The notes beneath the pieces were generated by a model, which saw only the letters and a list, made by a program, of their open reading frames with translations, was not told the DNA's origin and made no database searches. Of a stretch of DNA of 64,000 nt, positions 46,546-57,638 are shown piece after piece (positions within the stretch are counted from its first letter, which is position 1; every line of letters starts with the position of its first letter). Source of the stretch: CAYMLL01 sp964390645 (GTDB taxonomy: Bacteria > Planctomycetota > UBA8108); contig CAYMLL010000001.1 of NCBI GenBank assembly GCA_964390645.1, forward strand, positions 1 to 64,000, in the 5' to 3' direction. The position numbers and the translations under genes were made by a program.

Positions 46546-47546
46546 TCACGAGCTCCGACGGCAGGAGACGCACCCGCAGAACGAACCTGAGTCGTGGTCC
46601 TCTCGAGATCGCGTTGTCTTTTCCCCGGAACGACTCGCGGTGGCGCCGCCGTCGAAGGTTCGCCAGGGGCCGGTATCGTCCGTGCCGGGAATCCGTCGTG
46701 ACGGGACTCTCGAGTTCCGGATGGCGACGGCGAGAGCCTTGTGGCAGACCACGTTGAAGCCGGCGCTGACGCTCGGTCCCGCGACACCCGGTGGCCCGGG
46801 AGCCACCTGCTGGCCGGGGTTCTCCACGAAGCGGCGCCAGGTGGACATGTACCGGATGAACTCCTTGCCGGATCCCTGCCCACACAGGAACTCCGGCGTC
46901 GCCGGGAGCTCCGCAGCCCGGAAGTTCGCGTCACCGTTCACTCGGAGCGGAAAGTCGTGGTGCAAGATGGCAGCACGGCCGATCACCACGAAATCCACGC
47001 CTGCGTCCAGACACGCGCGAACGTCGGCCGCGCTGACGGTCTTACCCCCGACACCGAGTCGCACGTGGCCACGCTCGAGCTCGGTGAAATACGAGAGCAG
47101 ACTTCTTCCCTGGAACGACTCCTCGGCTGGCTCCTTGAACACGTCCCACATCGACAGGTAGGAGTCGATCTTGCCATCGTGCGTCAGGTGCTGGACGACC
47201 TGAAGCTGCTCCGACGGAGCTCACGCCGAATCGCTCCGCCGACAACCGCACGCGGACGCCGAAGTCAGGGCGACAGCGATCACGGACGCCGTCGATGATG
47301 TCCAGCACGATGCGCGATCGGTTCTCGAGCGAGCCACCGTAACGATTGCGCGGCGCAGGTCATGGTCATCCCGAACTGCCCCGGGGCGCGCATGGTCAGC
47401 CAGCTGTACTCGTCATCCGGAAGTCGACCGTCGGTATGGCTCCGCAGGTTGGTGAGTGGCGCCAGCATGAAGCGGTTCTTCATGGCCGCCCACGAACGAA
47501 CCGCAGAGGAGCGAAAGGGGAGGATGGGTTCATCCGAAAGTGGCAC
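46546..47546 (-). pseudogene. Old yellow enzyme family (NADH:flavin oxidoreductase), internally deleted and frameshifted
   Basis: Three pieces of one OYE-type flavoenzyme can be read in order. The N-terminal piece has MKNRFMLAPLTNLRSHTDGR and SWLTMRAPGQFGMTMTC. The piece RNRYGGSLENRSRIVLDIID with VRDRCRPDFGVRVRLSAERF then joins directly, so roughly 105 residues of the barrel that normally separate them are missing. After GVSS one extra base near 47215 shifts the frame, and the C-terminal piece continues EQLQVVQHLTHDGKIDSYLS, LLSYFTELERGHVRLGVGGK and AGVDFVVIGRAAILHHDFPL. The final frame runs about 60 residues past the usual end. A GTG at 47546 is a possible start. Non-functional as written. 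Confidence 0.8.
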
Positions 47547-47604
47547 CCTGGTGGTGAGGTCACCCGGAGCGTCGGCTCCCCGACAGCTCGAGAGTCCTCC
47601 AAGA

Positions 47605-48768
47605 CTACGCTCCGTCGGTTTCCAGGCAGCGATAGACCGCGTCCACCAGTATCCGCGATCGGGGTGTCGCACCGACATCCGGTTCCATCTGGTTCATCGC
47701 GTAGCCGAACGCGATGTGGTGGACCGGATCCGCAAATCCGAGGGACCCGCCCGCACCTGCGTGACCGAACGACCTCTCGCTCGGTCCGTATGCGCCTGCG
47801 GTGTTGAGGATGAACCCTCGCGAGCGCCGCATGGACACGCCGGTGGCCAGGTCGATCTGATCGCCCACTTCGCGCCGGGTCACCGACTCGATACCCGCCT
47901 CACTGATGATGCGAACGCCATTCCACTCCCCGCCACAGGCCATGGGCGCGTAGGCCCGCGCGAGGCCCCGGGCGCTGGCATGGCCGTTGGCGGCGGCGAT
48001 CTCCGCCTTGCGCCAGGCGGTCGAGCACGCGTCCTTGTACGGACGGATGAGAGGATTCTCGAGGGCCACGGAGTACAGCTCCGGCTTCTCGGCTGGCGTC
48101 TGCGGTGGCTCCGGGCGGACTCGCGCACGGTTGGGACCGATCATGTCCGCCACCCGGTCCATCTCGGAGTCGGGCAGGCCGATGTAGCAATCGGCTGCCA
48201 GGGGGCGGGCAACCTCCTCCCGGAAGTACTGTCCCAGGGTTCTGCCGGTGATTCGACGCACCAGCTCACCCGGGAGATAGCCCCAGGTGATCGCATGGTA
48301 GCCCACCGCAGTTCCGAGCTCCCAGAGAGGCTTCTGAGCCGCCAGCAGGGAGACCATCTTCTCCCAGTCGTACAGATCCTCCACGGAGAGCTTCCGGGTC
48401 ACACCGCAGAGTCCGGCCTGGTGGGACAGAAGCTGCGCGACCGTGACGTCACCCTTGCCCTCGGCGCCGAACTCGGGCCAGTAATCGACCACCCTGGCCT
48501 CGAAGTCGAGCTGGCCCCGGTCGGCCAGCACACCGATCGCGATGGTCGCAAGTCCCTTGGTCGTGGAGTACACGTTGACCAGGGTGTCCTTCTGCCACGA
48601 ACGCGTCCCGGCAGGGTCCCGGGTGCCACCCCAGAGGTCCACGACCTTGTTCTCGCCGTGGTAGACCGTGAGGCCGGCGCCCACCTCGACTCTCTGCCAG
48701 TTGCTGACAAACGCCTCGCGAACGGGCTCGAAACCCACGCTCACTTCACCCTGTACCGCGACGTTCAT
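47605..48768 (-). CDS. Beta-lactamase-fold serine hydrolase (class C-like esterase)
   Basis: A 387-residue penicillin-binding-protein/class C beta-lactamase-type hydrolase without a signal peptide, so probably cytoplasmic. The SxxK motif is YSTTKG (Ser near 68, Lys near 71). The Tyr of the second motif is in VGYHAITWGYLPGELV (near 157). The third motif position reads FGHAGAGGSLGFADP. Similar proteins (EstB-like) are esterases, lactonases or amide hydrolases rather than resistance enzymes. It lies between the OYE remnant and a divergent amidohydrolase, suggesting a ring- or ester-opening step in the island's catabolism. The end runs only 59 bases from the start of the OYE remnant. Confidence 0.88.
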   Translation of the reverse strand: MNVAVQGEVSVGFEPVREAFVSNWQRVEVGAGLTVYHGENKVVDLWGGTRDPAGTRSWQKDTLVNVYSTTKGLATIAIGVLADRGQLDFEARVVDYWPEFGAEGKGDVTVAQLLSHQAGLCGVTRKLSVEDLYDWEKMVSLLAAQKPLWELGTAVGYHAITWGYLPGELVRRITGRTLGQYFREEVARPLAADCYIGLPDSEMDRVADMIGPNRARVRPEPPQTPAEKPELYSVALENPLIRPYKDACSTAWRKAEIAAANGHASARGLARAYAPMACGGEWNGVRIISEAGIESVTRREVGDQIDLATGVSMRRSRGFILNTAGAYGPSERSFGHAGAGGSLGFADPVHHIAFGYAMNQMEPDVGATPRSRILVDAVYRCLETDGA

Positions 48769-49090
48769 TCCGTCTCCCGTCGTCTATGATCATCAGGAGT
48801 CCCGGGATACTCTGACAGGTGTCCTCTTCGCGGCTGCCGTTCAGCGAGCCGTCGAGAGCGTGCCTCGCATCCGGGAGCGGGCCGTTCATTCCGGGATCCA
48901 GACGCCAGGGTGCAGGCAATGTGGTGCATTGTCGAGTCCTGGCAACGAAGAACCCGGGCGAAATACCCGCTCTCGCACCGGATCGACTTCCTGGACGTAC
49001 CGTCAGGCGACGTCGTGTCGCAGACCAGCCCGGTGGGGCTGCCCTCAGGGTCGCGGCCAGACGCGCCACTGGAGTAACGCGGTGAGTTTC
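48769..49090. other. 322-base divergent intergenic region
   Basis: This lies between the starts of the beta-lactamase-fold hydrolase and the amidohydrolase, so it probably holds both promoters. I cannot identify a specific promoter or operator sequence. Confidence 0.5.
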
Positions 49091-50104
49091 ATGACCACGG
49101 AGCACAGAGATTGGCTGGACCGGGTCCAGGAAGAGCCCCTCGACCCGGATCTGCCCATCTGCGATGCCCATCATCATCTCTGGGACCGTCCCACGAGCCG
49201 GTACCTCATCGACGATCTGGTGGCGGATGCCAGGGATCACAACGTGGTCAGCACGGTGTTCGTCGAGTGCATGGCCAGTTACCGCGAGGATGGTCCCGAT
49301 GCGATGAGACCCGTCGGAGAGACGGTCTTCATCGATGCCCTCGCCGCGGAATCCGCCCGGGACACAGCGCGGAAGATGAGGTGTTCGGCGGCGATCATCG
49401 GCTACGCGGACTTGCGGCTCGGCGGCGCGGTAACACCGGTTCTCGAGGGCCACCGGCAGGCGAGTCCGACCCGGTTCAAGGGCACGCGCCACGGAGTCGG
49501 ATGGGACGCGCATCCCGATGTCCCGATCTCTCATACGGGACCGAAACACGGGCAGCTGCTGGACCCGACGTTCCGGGAGGGGGTCGCCTGCTTGCAGGAG
49601 CAGGGCCTGATCTACGAGTGCTATCTGTACCATACGCAGCTCATGGAGCTGGCCGATCTCGCCCGGACGTTTCCCGACCTGACCATCGTCCTGAATCACT
49701 TCGGTGGACCGCTCGGTGTCGGGCCCTACGACGTCAAGAGCGAGGAGGTCATGGGGGTCTGGAAACGGGGTATCACCACACTCGCGGCGTGTCCTGGAGT
49801 CGTCGCCAAGCTGGGTGGGATCGCCATGCCCAGAAACGGCTTCGGATGGCATGAGCGTGACGTGCCCCCCACCTCCCGGGAGCTCGCCGAGGCCACCGCG
49901 CCCTTCTACCTCCATACCATCGAGCAGTTCGGACCGAGCCGTTGCATGTTCGAGAGCAATTTCCCGGTCGAGAAGCGTTCGTGCTCGTACACGGTTCTCT
50001 GGAACTCCTTCAAGCGGATCGCGAGCCCGTTTTCCGATTCGGAGCGGTCCGAGATGTTTCACGGCACGGCGGAGCGAGTATACGCGATCGCAGATGCCGG
50101 GTAG
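49091..50104 (+). CDS. Amidohydrolase-2 family metal-dependent hydrolase
   Basis: A 337-residue TIM-barrel hydrolase of the amidohydrolase-2 (PF04909-like) group. The metal-binding HxH sits in ICDAHHHLWDRP (His 27-29). Other landmarks are TRFKGTRHGVGWD, LTIVLNHFGGPLGV, PGVVAKLGGIAMPRNGFGWH and the late MFESNFPVEK, typical of the subgroup containing pyrone-dicarboxylate and lactone hydrolases. These cleave C-O, C-N or C-C bonds in ring-opened intermediates. I use the ATG at 49091; a GTG three codons upstream is possible. It precedes the enoyl-CoA hydratase gene by 296 bases on the same strand. Confidence 0.87.
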   Translation: MTTEHRDWLDRVQEEPLDPDLPICDAHHHLWDRPTSRYLIDDLVADARDHNVVSTVFVECMASYREDGPDAMRPVGETVFIDALAAESARDTARKMRCSAAIIGYADLRLGGAVTPVLEGHRQASPTRFKGTRHGVGWDAHPDVPISHTGPKHGQLLDPTFREGVACLQEQGLIYECYLYHTQLMELADLARTFPDLTIVLNHFGGPLGVGPYDVKSEEVMGVWKRGITTLAACPGVVAKLGGIAMPRNGFGWHERDVPPTSRELAEATAPFYLHTIEQFGPSRCMFESNFPVEKRSCSYTVLWNSFKRIASPFSDSERSEMFHGTAERVYAIADAG

Positions 50105-50387
50105 GCTCGAGTCACCGGGTCTTCGGGCAACGCCGGGATCGGCGAGGATCGCCGAGATCCGGAACCGACTACGACGCCGATACCGAAGGTGGGCCGGGGG
50201 TGATTCTCGGGGCAACATCGCACGCTGCTTCCGACGCGTGCGGGCTCTTGGTCAGATCCGGGATCGTCGGTGCCCACGGCTGATTCCCCGACGCGCGGCA
50301 GCGTCCGAGGAGCCCGCACGAATCATGGCGGTTCCGTTCGAAAACCCCGCCGAGTCGATATAGACTGCAGGGCCGTCCGAGAGACTC

Positions 50388-50393
50388 AGGAGG
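50388..50393 (+). promoter_or_regulatory. Ribosome binding site for the crotonase GTG start
   Basis: AGGAGG seven bases before the GTG at 50401, which identifies that GTG as the start codon. Confidence 0.8.
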
Positions 50394-50400
50394 AGCACTG

Positions 50401-51213
50401 GTGGCTGAACTGGTTACTGTGGATATCAGCGCCGATGGTGTGGCGGATGTCCGCCTCAATCGCGCCGAGAAGTACAATGCCCTGTCCCCGGAGATGTTCG
50501 ACGCCATCACGGAAGCCGGCGAATCACTGATGGACAACAAGTCTCTCCGTGCGGTCGTCCTGTCCGGCAACGGACGGGGCTTCTGCGCAGGGCTGGACTT
50601 CTCCGGCTTTCGAGGAATGGAAGGAGGGACCGAGGGCCGACCTGTAACCTCGAGAAGAGAACCGACCGGCAAGACACCGGGCAACCAGGCTCAACAGCCC
50701 GGTATGGTCTGGAAGCAGGTACCCGTACCCGTCATCGCCGCGATTCACGGTGTTGCCTTTGGCGGCGGTTTTCAGGTCGCCATGGGTGCGGATATTCGGA
50801 TTGCGGCCACGGACGCCCGATTCTCGGTGATGGAGATCAAGTGGGGACTCATCCCCGACTGCAGCATCACGCAGACACTGCGAGATACTGTCCGACTCGA
50901 TATCGCCAAGGAGCTGACGTTCACCGGTCGCATCTTCGAAGGACCGGAAGCGGCTGAGCTGGGCGTGATCACACGGGTCAGCGATCCACCGCTGGACGCC
51001 GCCATGGAGATGGCAGAGGCCATCGCTTCCAGGTCACCGAGCGCGATTCGACTGGGCAAACAGCTGTTCGAGACCGCCTGGCACGCGGACCGTGCCGAAG
51101 GTCTCGCTCTTGAAGCACGGCTGCAAGGTCGCCTGATCGGAGGAACCAACCAGGTGGAAGCCGTGAGATCGAACTTCGAAGAGCGTGCCCCGCGATACGT
51201 TGATCCGGATTGA
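50401..51213 (+). CDS. Enoyl-CoA hydratase/isomerase (crotonase) family protein
   Basis: A 270-residue crotonase starting at GTG. The oxyanion-hole segments are GRGFCAGLDFSG and AAIHGVAFGGGFQVAMGADI. The acid/base region is ARFSVMEIKWGLIPDCSITQ with Glu retained. The C-terminal helical trimerisation part (SRSPSAIRLGKQLFETAWHA) is present. The long loop after residue 70 (rich in Gly, Arg and Pro) is larger than in housekeeping enoyl-CoA hydratases and suggests a specialised substrate. The family hydrates, isomerises or cleaves CoA thioesters. It is in the island with amidase, aminotransferase and hydrolase genes, consistent with degradation to CoA intermediates. Confidence 0.92.
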   Translation: MAELVTVDISADGVADVRLNRAEKYNALSPEMFDAITEAGESLMDNKSLRAVVLSGNGRGFCAGLDFSGFRGMEGGTEGRPVTSRREPTGKTPGNQAQQPGMVWKQVPVPVIAAIHGVAFGGGFQVAMGADIRIAATDARFSVMEIKWGLIPDCSITQTLRDTVRLDIAKELTFTGRIFEGPEAAELGVITRVSDPPLDAAMEMAEAIASRSPSAIRLGKQLFETAWHADRAEGLALEARLQGRLIGGTNQVEAVRSNFEERAPRYVDPD

Positions 51214-51443
51214 CCCTTCCGGTCACCGGTCTTGACCACCAGGCTCTACCTTCGGTCCGGCGATCCATGTGGAGAACGCCCCGGATGCCGAGGCGAGTCA
51301 CGGGGCGAGAGGATTCTGCGGCGGGCTCCGTCCTGGCCACGACAGCCGAGGTCGATGGCCCGCTCCCGCAGACGCACACGACGTCGAGATCCGAGCTCCG
51401 GAGCTCTCGCCTCGCGGATCGACCTGCGCCTCCGTCCTCCTCC

Positions 51444-52868
51444 TCACGCCAACGGGGCCCATGTTGTCGGCCAATCCGGATGCCACGGTCGCGCCTGCTC
51501 GTAGGCTCGAGCGGCCTGCAAGACGAGATCGTCCCGGTGTCTGCGGCCGATGATCTGCATGCCGATGGGCAGCCCCGCCCGTGACAGCCCCACACGAACA
51601 GTGGCCGCCGGGTGCCAGGAGAGGTTGAACGGAATCGTGAACGATGCCACACCGGCACGGACCTGTTCCTTGCCGTCTGTCAGCTCGGGCCACGGACCAC
51701 GCGCCGGCGGCGCATCAAAGGGGACGGTCGGGGTGACCAGCAGGTCGTAACGAGAGAAGATCTCGGCGCACCAGGCATTCAGCTGCTCGCGTCTTTCGGA
51801 CGCGTCGCCCCACCACTTCGGTGTCATCGTCTGTGCGCTACTGACCCCGGCGAGGAAAGAACGGCCGAACTCATCCTCATGGTCTGGCAGCAGGTGACCG
51901 ATGCGGGCTGCGATCTCGAAAGACCCCATGACTCCCCATTCGGCGTTGTTCATCGGCGGGCCGCCGCTGACAGACTCGACAGAATGTCCGAGCCCCTCGA
52001 AGACCCTCACGTTTTCCTCGACGGCAGCGCCCACATCCGACTGCACGACCGCGTAGCCGAGATCAGCTGCGAGGCCGATCCGCAATCCGCTGCCGAGCGG
52101 CTCACGCACTCTCTGCAGATAAGAGTAACCGGGATGCGGCAGAGAGTTCGGGTCATGGGGTGAAGGTCCGACCACCTGGTCCAGAAACAACGCGGCGTCC
52201 TCGACCGTCCTGGTGAGCGGTCCGTGACCGGCGGTGTCTCCGTAGTACCAGTGCTTGCGGGGACCGTTGGAGATTCTTCCGTAGGACGGCTTCAAGCCGA
52301 ACGCTCCCGTGAAGCTCGCGGGGATTCGCACCGAGCCACCGCCGTCGCTGCCCGTCACCAACGGCAAAACGGAGCCCGCCAGCGCCGCGGAAGAGCCGCC
52401 GCTCGATCCGCCCGGCGACCGCTCCAGGTTCCAGGGAGAACGGGTGACACCGTGGACCAGGTTCTTGGTGATCGCCGTGTAACCGAATTCAGGGGTATTC
52501 GTCTTGCCGAGAACGATGGCGCCGGCGTCGCGCAGGCGTGCCACCTGGTCCGAGTCGGTGTCGGCGACGTTTTTCTTGAACGGAACGGACCCGTACGACG
52601 TGACCATGCCCGCCACATCCTCGAGGTCCTTCACTCCGAGCGGAATCCCCTCCAGGGGTCGGGGCTCGCCGTCCATCGCGCGTTCTTCCGCCCGGCGAGC
52701 TTCATCCATCAACGCGTTCCTGTCACGCATCGCCACGACGGCGTTGAGATCGGGATTCGTTTCGTCGATCCGATCCAGGACGGCTTCCATCAACTCCACG
52801 GGCGAAGCCTCACGGGCATGGATGGCATCCGCCAGATCGACCAGCGAGAGTGTCAGCAATTCGTTCAT
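51444..52868 (-). CDS. Amidase signature family enzyme
   Basis: A 474-residue amidase. The Ser-cisSer-Lys triad is complete: Lys80 in GIPLGVKDLEDV, cis-Ser155 in SPGGSSGGSSAALAG and the nucleophile Ser179 in VTGSDGGGSVRIPA. It opens with LSLVDLADAIHAREASPVEL and ends HPAATVRVGLSRAGLPIGMQ, both typical. The family hydrolyses carboxamides to acids and ammonia; some members act on aryl or cyclic amides. The ATG at 52868 begins the recognisable domain. It is divergent from the second aminotransferase gene across 245 bases, which suggests shared control of an amide/amine pathway. No signal peptide, so likely cytoplasmic. Confidence 0.92.
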   Translation of the reverse strand: MNELLTLSLVDLADAIHAREASPVELMEAVLDRIDETNPDLNAVVAMRDRNALMDEARRAEERAMDGEPRPLEGIPLGVKDLEDVAGMVTSYGSVPFKKNVADTDSDQVARLRDAGAIVLGKTNTPEFGYTAITKNLVHGVTRSPWNLERSPGGSSGGSSAALAGSVLPLVTGSDGGGSVRIPASFTGAFGLKPSYGRISNGPRKHWYYGDTAGHGPLTRTVEDAALFLDQVVGPSPHDPNSLPHPGYSYLQRVREPLGSGLRIGLAADLGYAVVQSDVGAAVEENVRVFEGLGHSVESVSGGPPMNNAEWGVMGSFEIAARIGHLLPDHEDEFGRSFLAGVSSAQTMTPKWWGDASERREQLNAWCAEIFSRYDLLVTPTVPFDAPPARGPWPELTDGKEQVRAGVASFTIPFNLSWHPAATVRVGLSRAGLPIGMQIIGRRHRDDLVLQAARAYEQARPWHPDWPTTWAPLA

Positions 52869-53113
52869 CGGCTTGTCTTTCCCGACATGCGGGCGGTGAG
52901 GAAGCTGTCTGGTGGCAAACGACAGGCGGCTCTGACGGTTGGCGCCGAGGCGCACGGATCGAACTTGAACCAGGACTTCAAGGTATGGTGTTTTCTGCTC
53001 ACATCGAACATCAGAGTGTGGTCGTCTTTGTGCTACATTCGAGTCTCTTGCGTCCGACGACGGTGACTCTCGAAGAGATCTCCAGCACTCTCCCTCCAGC
53101 CGGGCCATCCCTG

Positions 53114-54364
53114 ATGAGTGAACGGACTCACGCCACGAAGCCCTTTCGATACGAACGCTCATCCGTTCTGTTTGAACGTGCCTCCAAAGTCATCCCCAAC
53201 GGCATCTACGGGCATTTCAATCCTGTCATGCAGGTGCCGGACGGGACCTATCCATTCTACGTGAAGAGCGCTGAAGGATCCCGGTTCCGGGATGTCGACG
53301 GAAACGAGTTCGTCGACTACACCTGCGCTTACGGCCCGATCGTTCTGGGATACGGCAACCCGGTCGTGGATGCGGCATACGCCCAACAGCTGGCGCGGTC
53401 CGACGCAGCCACGTTGGCATCGCCGGTGATGGTTGATCTTGCCGAGCACCTGGTCGACCTGATTCCAGTTGCCGACTGGGCTCTGTTCGCAAAGAACGGC
53501 TCCGACGTGACCAGCCTGGCCGTGATGATCGCTCGAGCCGCCACGGGCAGGAGCAAGGTGGTGACGATCGAGGGCGGTTACCACGGCACGGTACCATGGA
53601 TGCAGCCGCCTGAGCGCGCCGGCATCCTCCCGGACGATCGCCGCCATGTCATCGAGATCCCCTGGAATGACGTGGCCGCGCTCGAGAACGCGCTCTCGGA
53701 GCACGAAGATGTGGCCGCATTCATCGCTTCGCCCTACCACCACCCGACTTATCAGGACAACGCGCTGCCCGACGAGGGCTACTGGCACCGCGTCCAGTCC
53801 TTGCTCCGGAAACGCGACGTCGTGTTCATCAGCGACGATGTGCGATGCGGATTTCGAATCGACATGTCCGGGTCACACGAGTACTTCGGATACAAACCCG
53901 ACATGGCGTGCTACTGCAAGGCGATCGCGAACGGTTATCCGCTATCCACGCTGGTCGGCAGTGATGCGCTGCGCGAGGCGGCCTCCGACGTTTTTTGCAC
54001 TGGCAGTTTCTGGTTCAGCGCAGCGCCGATGGCTGCCGCACTGGCCTGCCTGAGAGAGATGCGACGGATCTCGGCTCCGGAGGTCATCCTCGAAAAAGGA
54101 AGGAAACTGACCGAGGGGATGATCGAGATCGCGAAGAGCCATGGACACACCATGCACGTCACCGGCATGCCTTCGATGCCCTACGTCCGGGTGCTTCACG
54201 AAGCAGGCATCAAGTTCCATCGCGCCTTGTGTGGAGAATGCACGAGACGCGGCGCCTTCTTCACCTCCCACCACAACTGGTTCCTCTCCGCCGCGCACAC
54301 GGACAACGACATCCAGCGCACCTGGGACATCCTTGATGACGCCTTCCGAGCGGTGGTGATATAG
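53114..54364 (+). CDS. Class III aminotransferase, glutamate-1-semialdehyde aminomutase-like
   Basis: A 416-residue PLP enzyme of the GSA-aminomutase branch: RDVDGNEFVDYTCAYGPIVL, FAKNGSDVTSLAVMIARAAT, GGYHGTVPWMQP, FISDDVRCGFRIDMS (PLP Asp near 241) and MACYCKAIANGYPLSTLVG (Schiff-base Lys near 269). Context argues against tetrapyrrole synthesis: it sits in a catabolic island beside an amidase, so a broad beta-amino acid or amine transaminase is more likely. Codon choice is visibly less GC-rich than in the flanking planctomycete genes. It is distinct from the aminotransferase at 43082 (only remote similarity), so the two probably handle different substrates. Confidence 0.88.
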   Translation: MSERTHATKPFRYERSSVLFERASKVIPNGIYGHFNPVMQVPDGTYPFYVKSAEGSRFRDVDGNEFVDYTCAYGPIVLGYGNPVVDAAYAQQLARSDAATLASPVMVDLAEHLVDLIPVADWALFAKNGSDVTSLAVMIARAATGRSKVVTIEGGYHGTVPWMQPPERAGILPDDRRHVIEIPWNDVAALENALSEHEDVAAFIASPYHHPTYQDNALPDEGYWHRVQSLLRKRDVVFISDDVRCGFRIDMSGSHEYFGYKPDMACYCKAIANGYPLSTLVGSDALREAASDVFCTGSFWFSAAPMAAALACLREMRRISAPEVILEKGRKLTEGMIEIAKSHGHTMHVTGMPSMPYVRVLHEAGIKFHRALCGECTRRGAFFTSHHNWFLSAAHTDNDIQRTWDILDDAFRAVVI

Positions 54365-54714
54365 AGTCTGCTCGTGCTGCCTTCTGATTCCACGTTGCAC
54401 GATCGGGGCTCAGGAAATCGACGCCACGCAGTCGTCGACCTCCGGGCCCGGCGAGACATCGATGAGGTCTCGACATCGTTCACCCGGCCGCAACATGCTA
54501 TACCGAGCCGCAACATGCTCTGCGGTGAATCTACGTCACCGCCGACCGGTGCGGCCGTGTCCACATCCGTCGCTCGGAGCCTCGCGAGCCCCTCCGTCCC
54601 CCCGCCGGATACTCTCATGGAAGCGGGGCTCGCGGGACGCCATCGTCTATACTGGGTCCCGGAACACCCGCAGCAGACCGATGCCGAACCTGCTGCCAAC
54701 CGCGCGGTACCTCG
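54365..54714. other. 350-base intergenic region upstream of the cytochrome-DUF1549 gene
   Basis: No gene seen. It contains two direct copies of GCCGCAACATGCT and presumably the promoter for the gene at 54715. It also marks the return from island to planctomycete-type sequence. Confidence 0.5.
54487..54519 (+). promoter_or_regulatory. Two 13-bp direct repeats 20 bases apart
   Basis: GCCGCAACATGCT occurs at 54487-54499 and 54507-54519. The 20-base spacing is close to two helical turns, as for paired sites of a DNA-binding protein. It lies about 200 bases upstream of the PSCyt gene. The role is inferred only. Confidence 0.35.
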
Positions 54715-57633
<2,919 letters not shown>

Positions 57634-57638
57634 CCGCG

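Noticed and set aside
47605..48768. Antibiotic-resistance beta-lactamase
   Set aside because: No signal peptide, and the motifs fit EstB-like esterases/hydrolases of the same fold.
53114..54364. HemL for tetrapyrrole synthesis
   Set aside because: It has GSA-aminomutase-like motifs, but the neighbours are catabolic and no heme gene is nearby.
40560..54500. Attachment-site repeat of the tRNA-Leu 3' end
   Set aside because: I looked for a second copy of the T-arm/acceptor sequence near the far island end and saw none.
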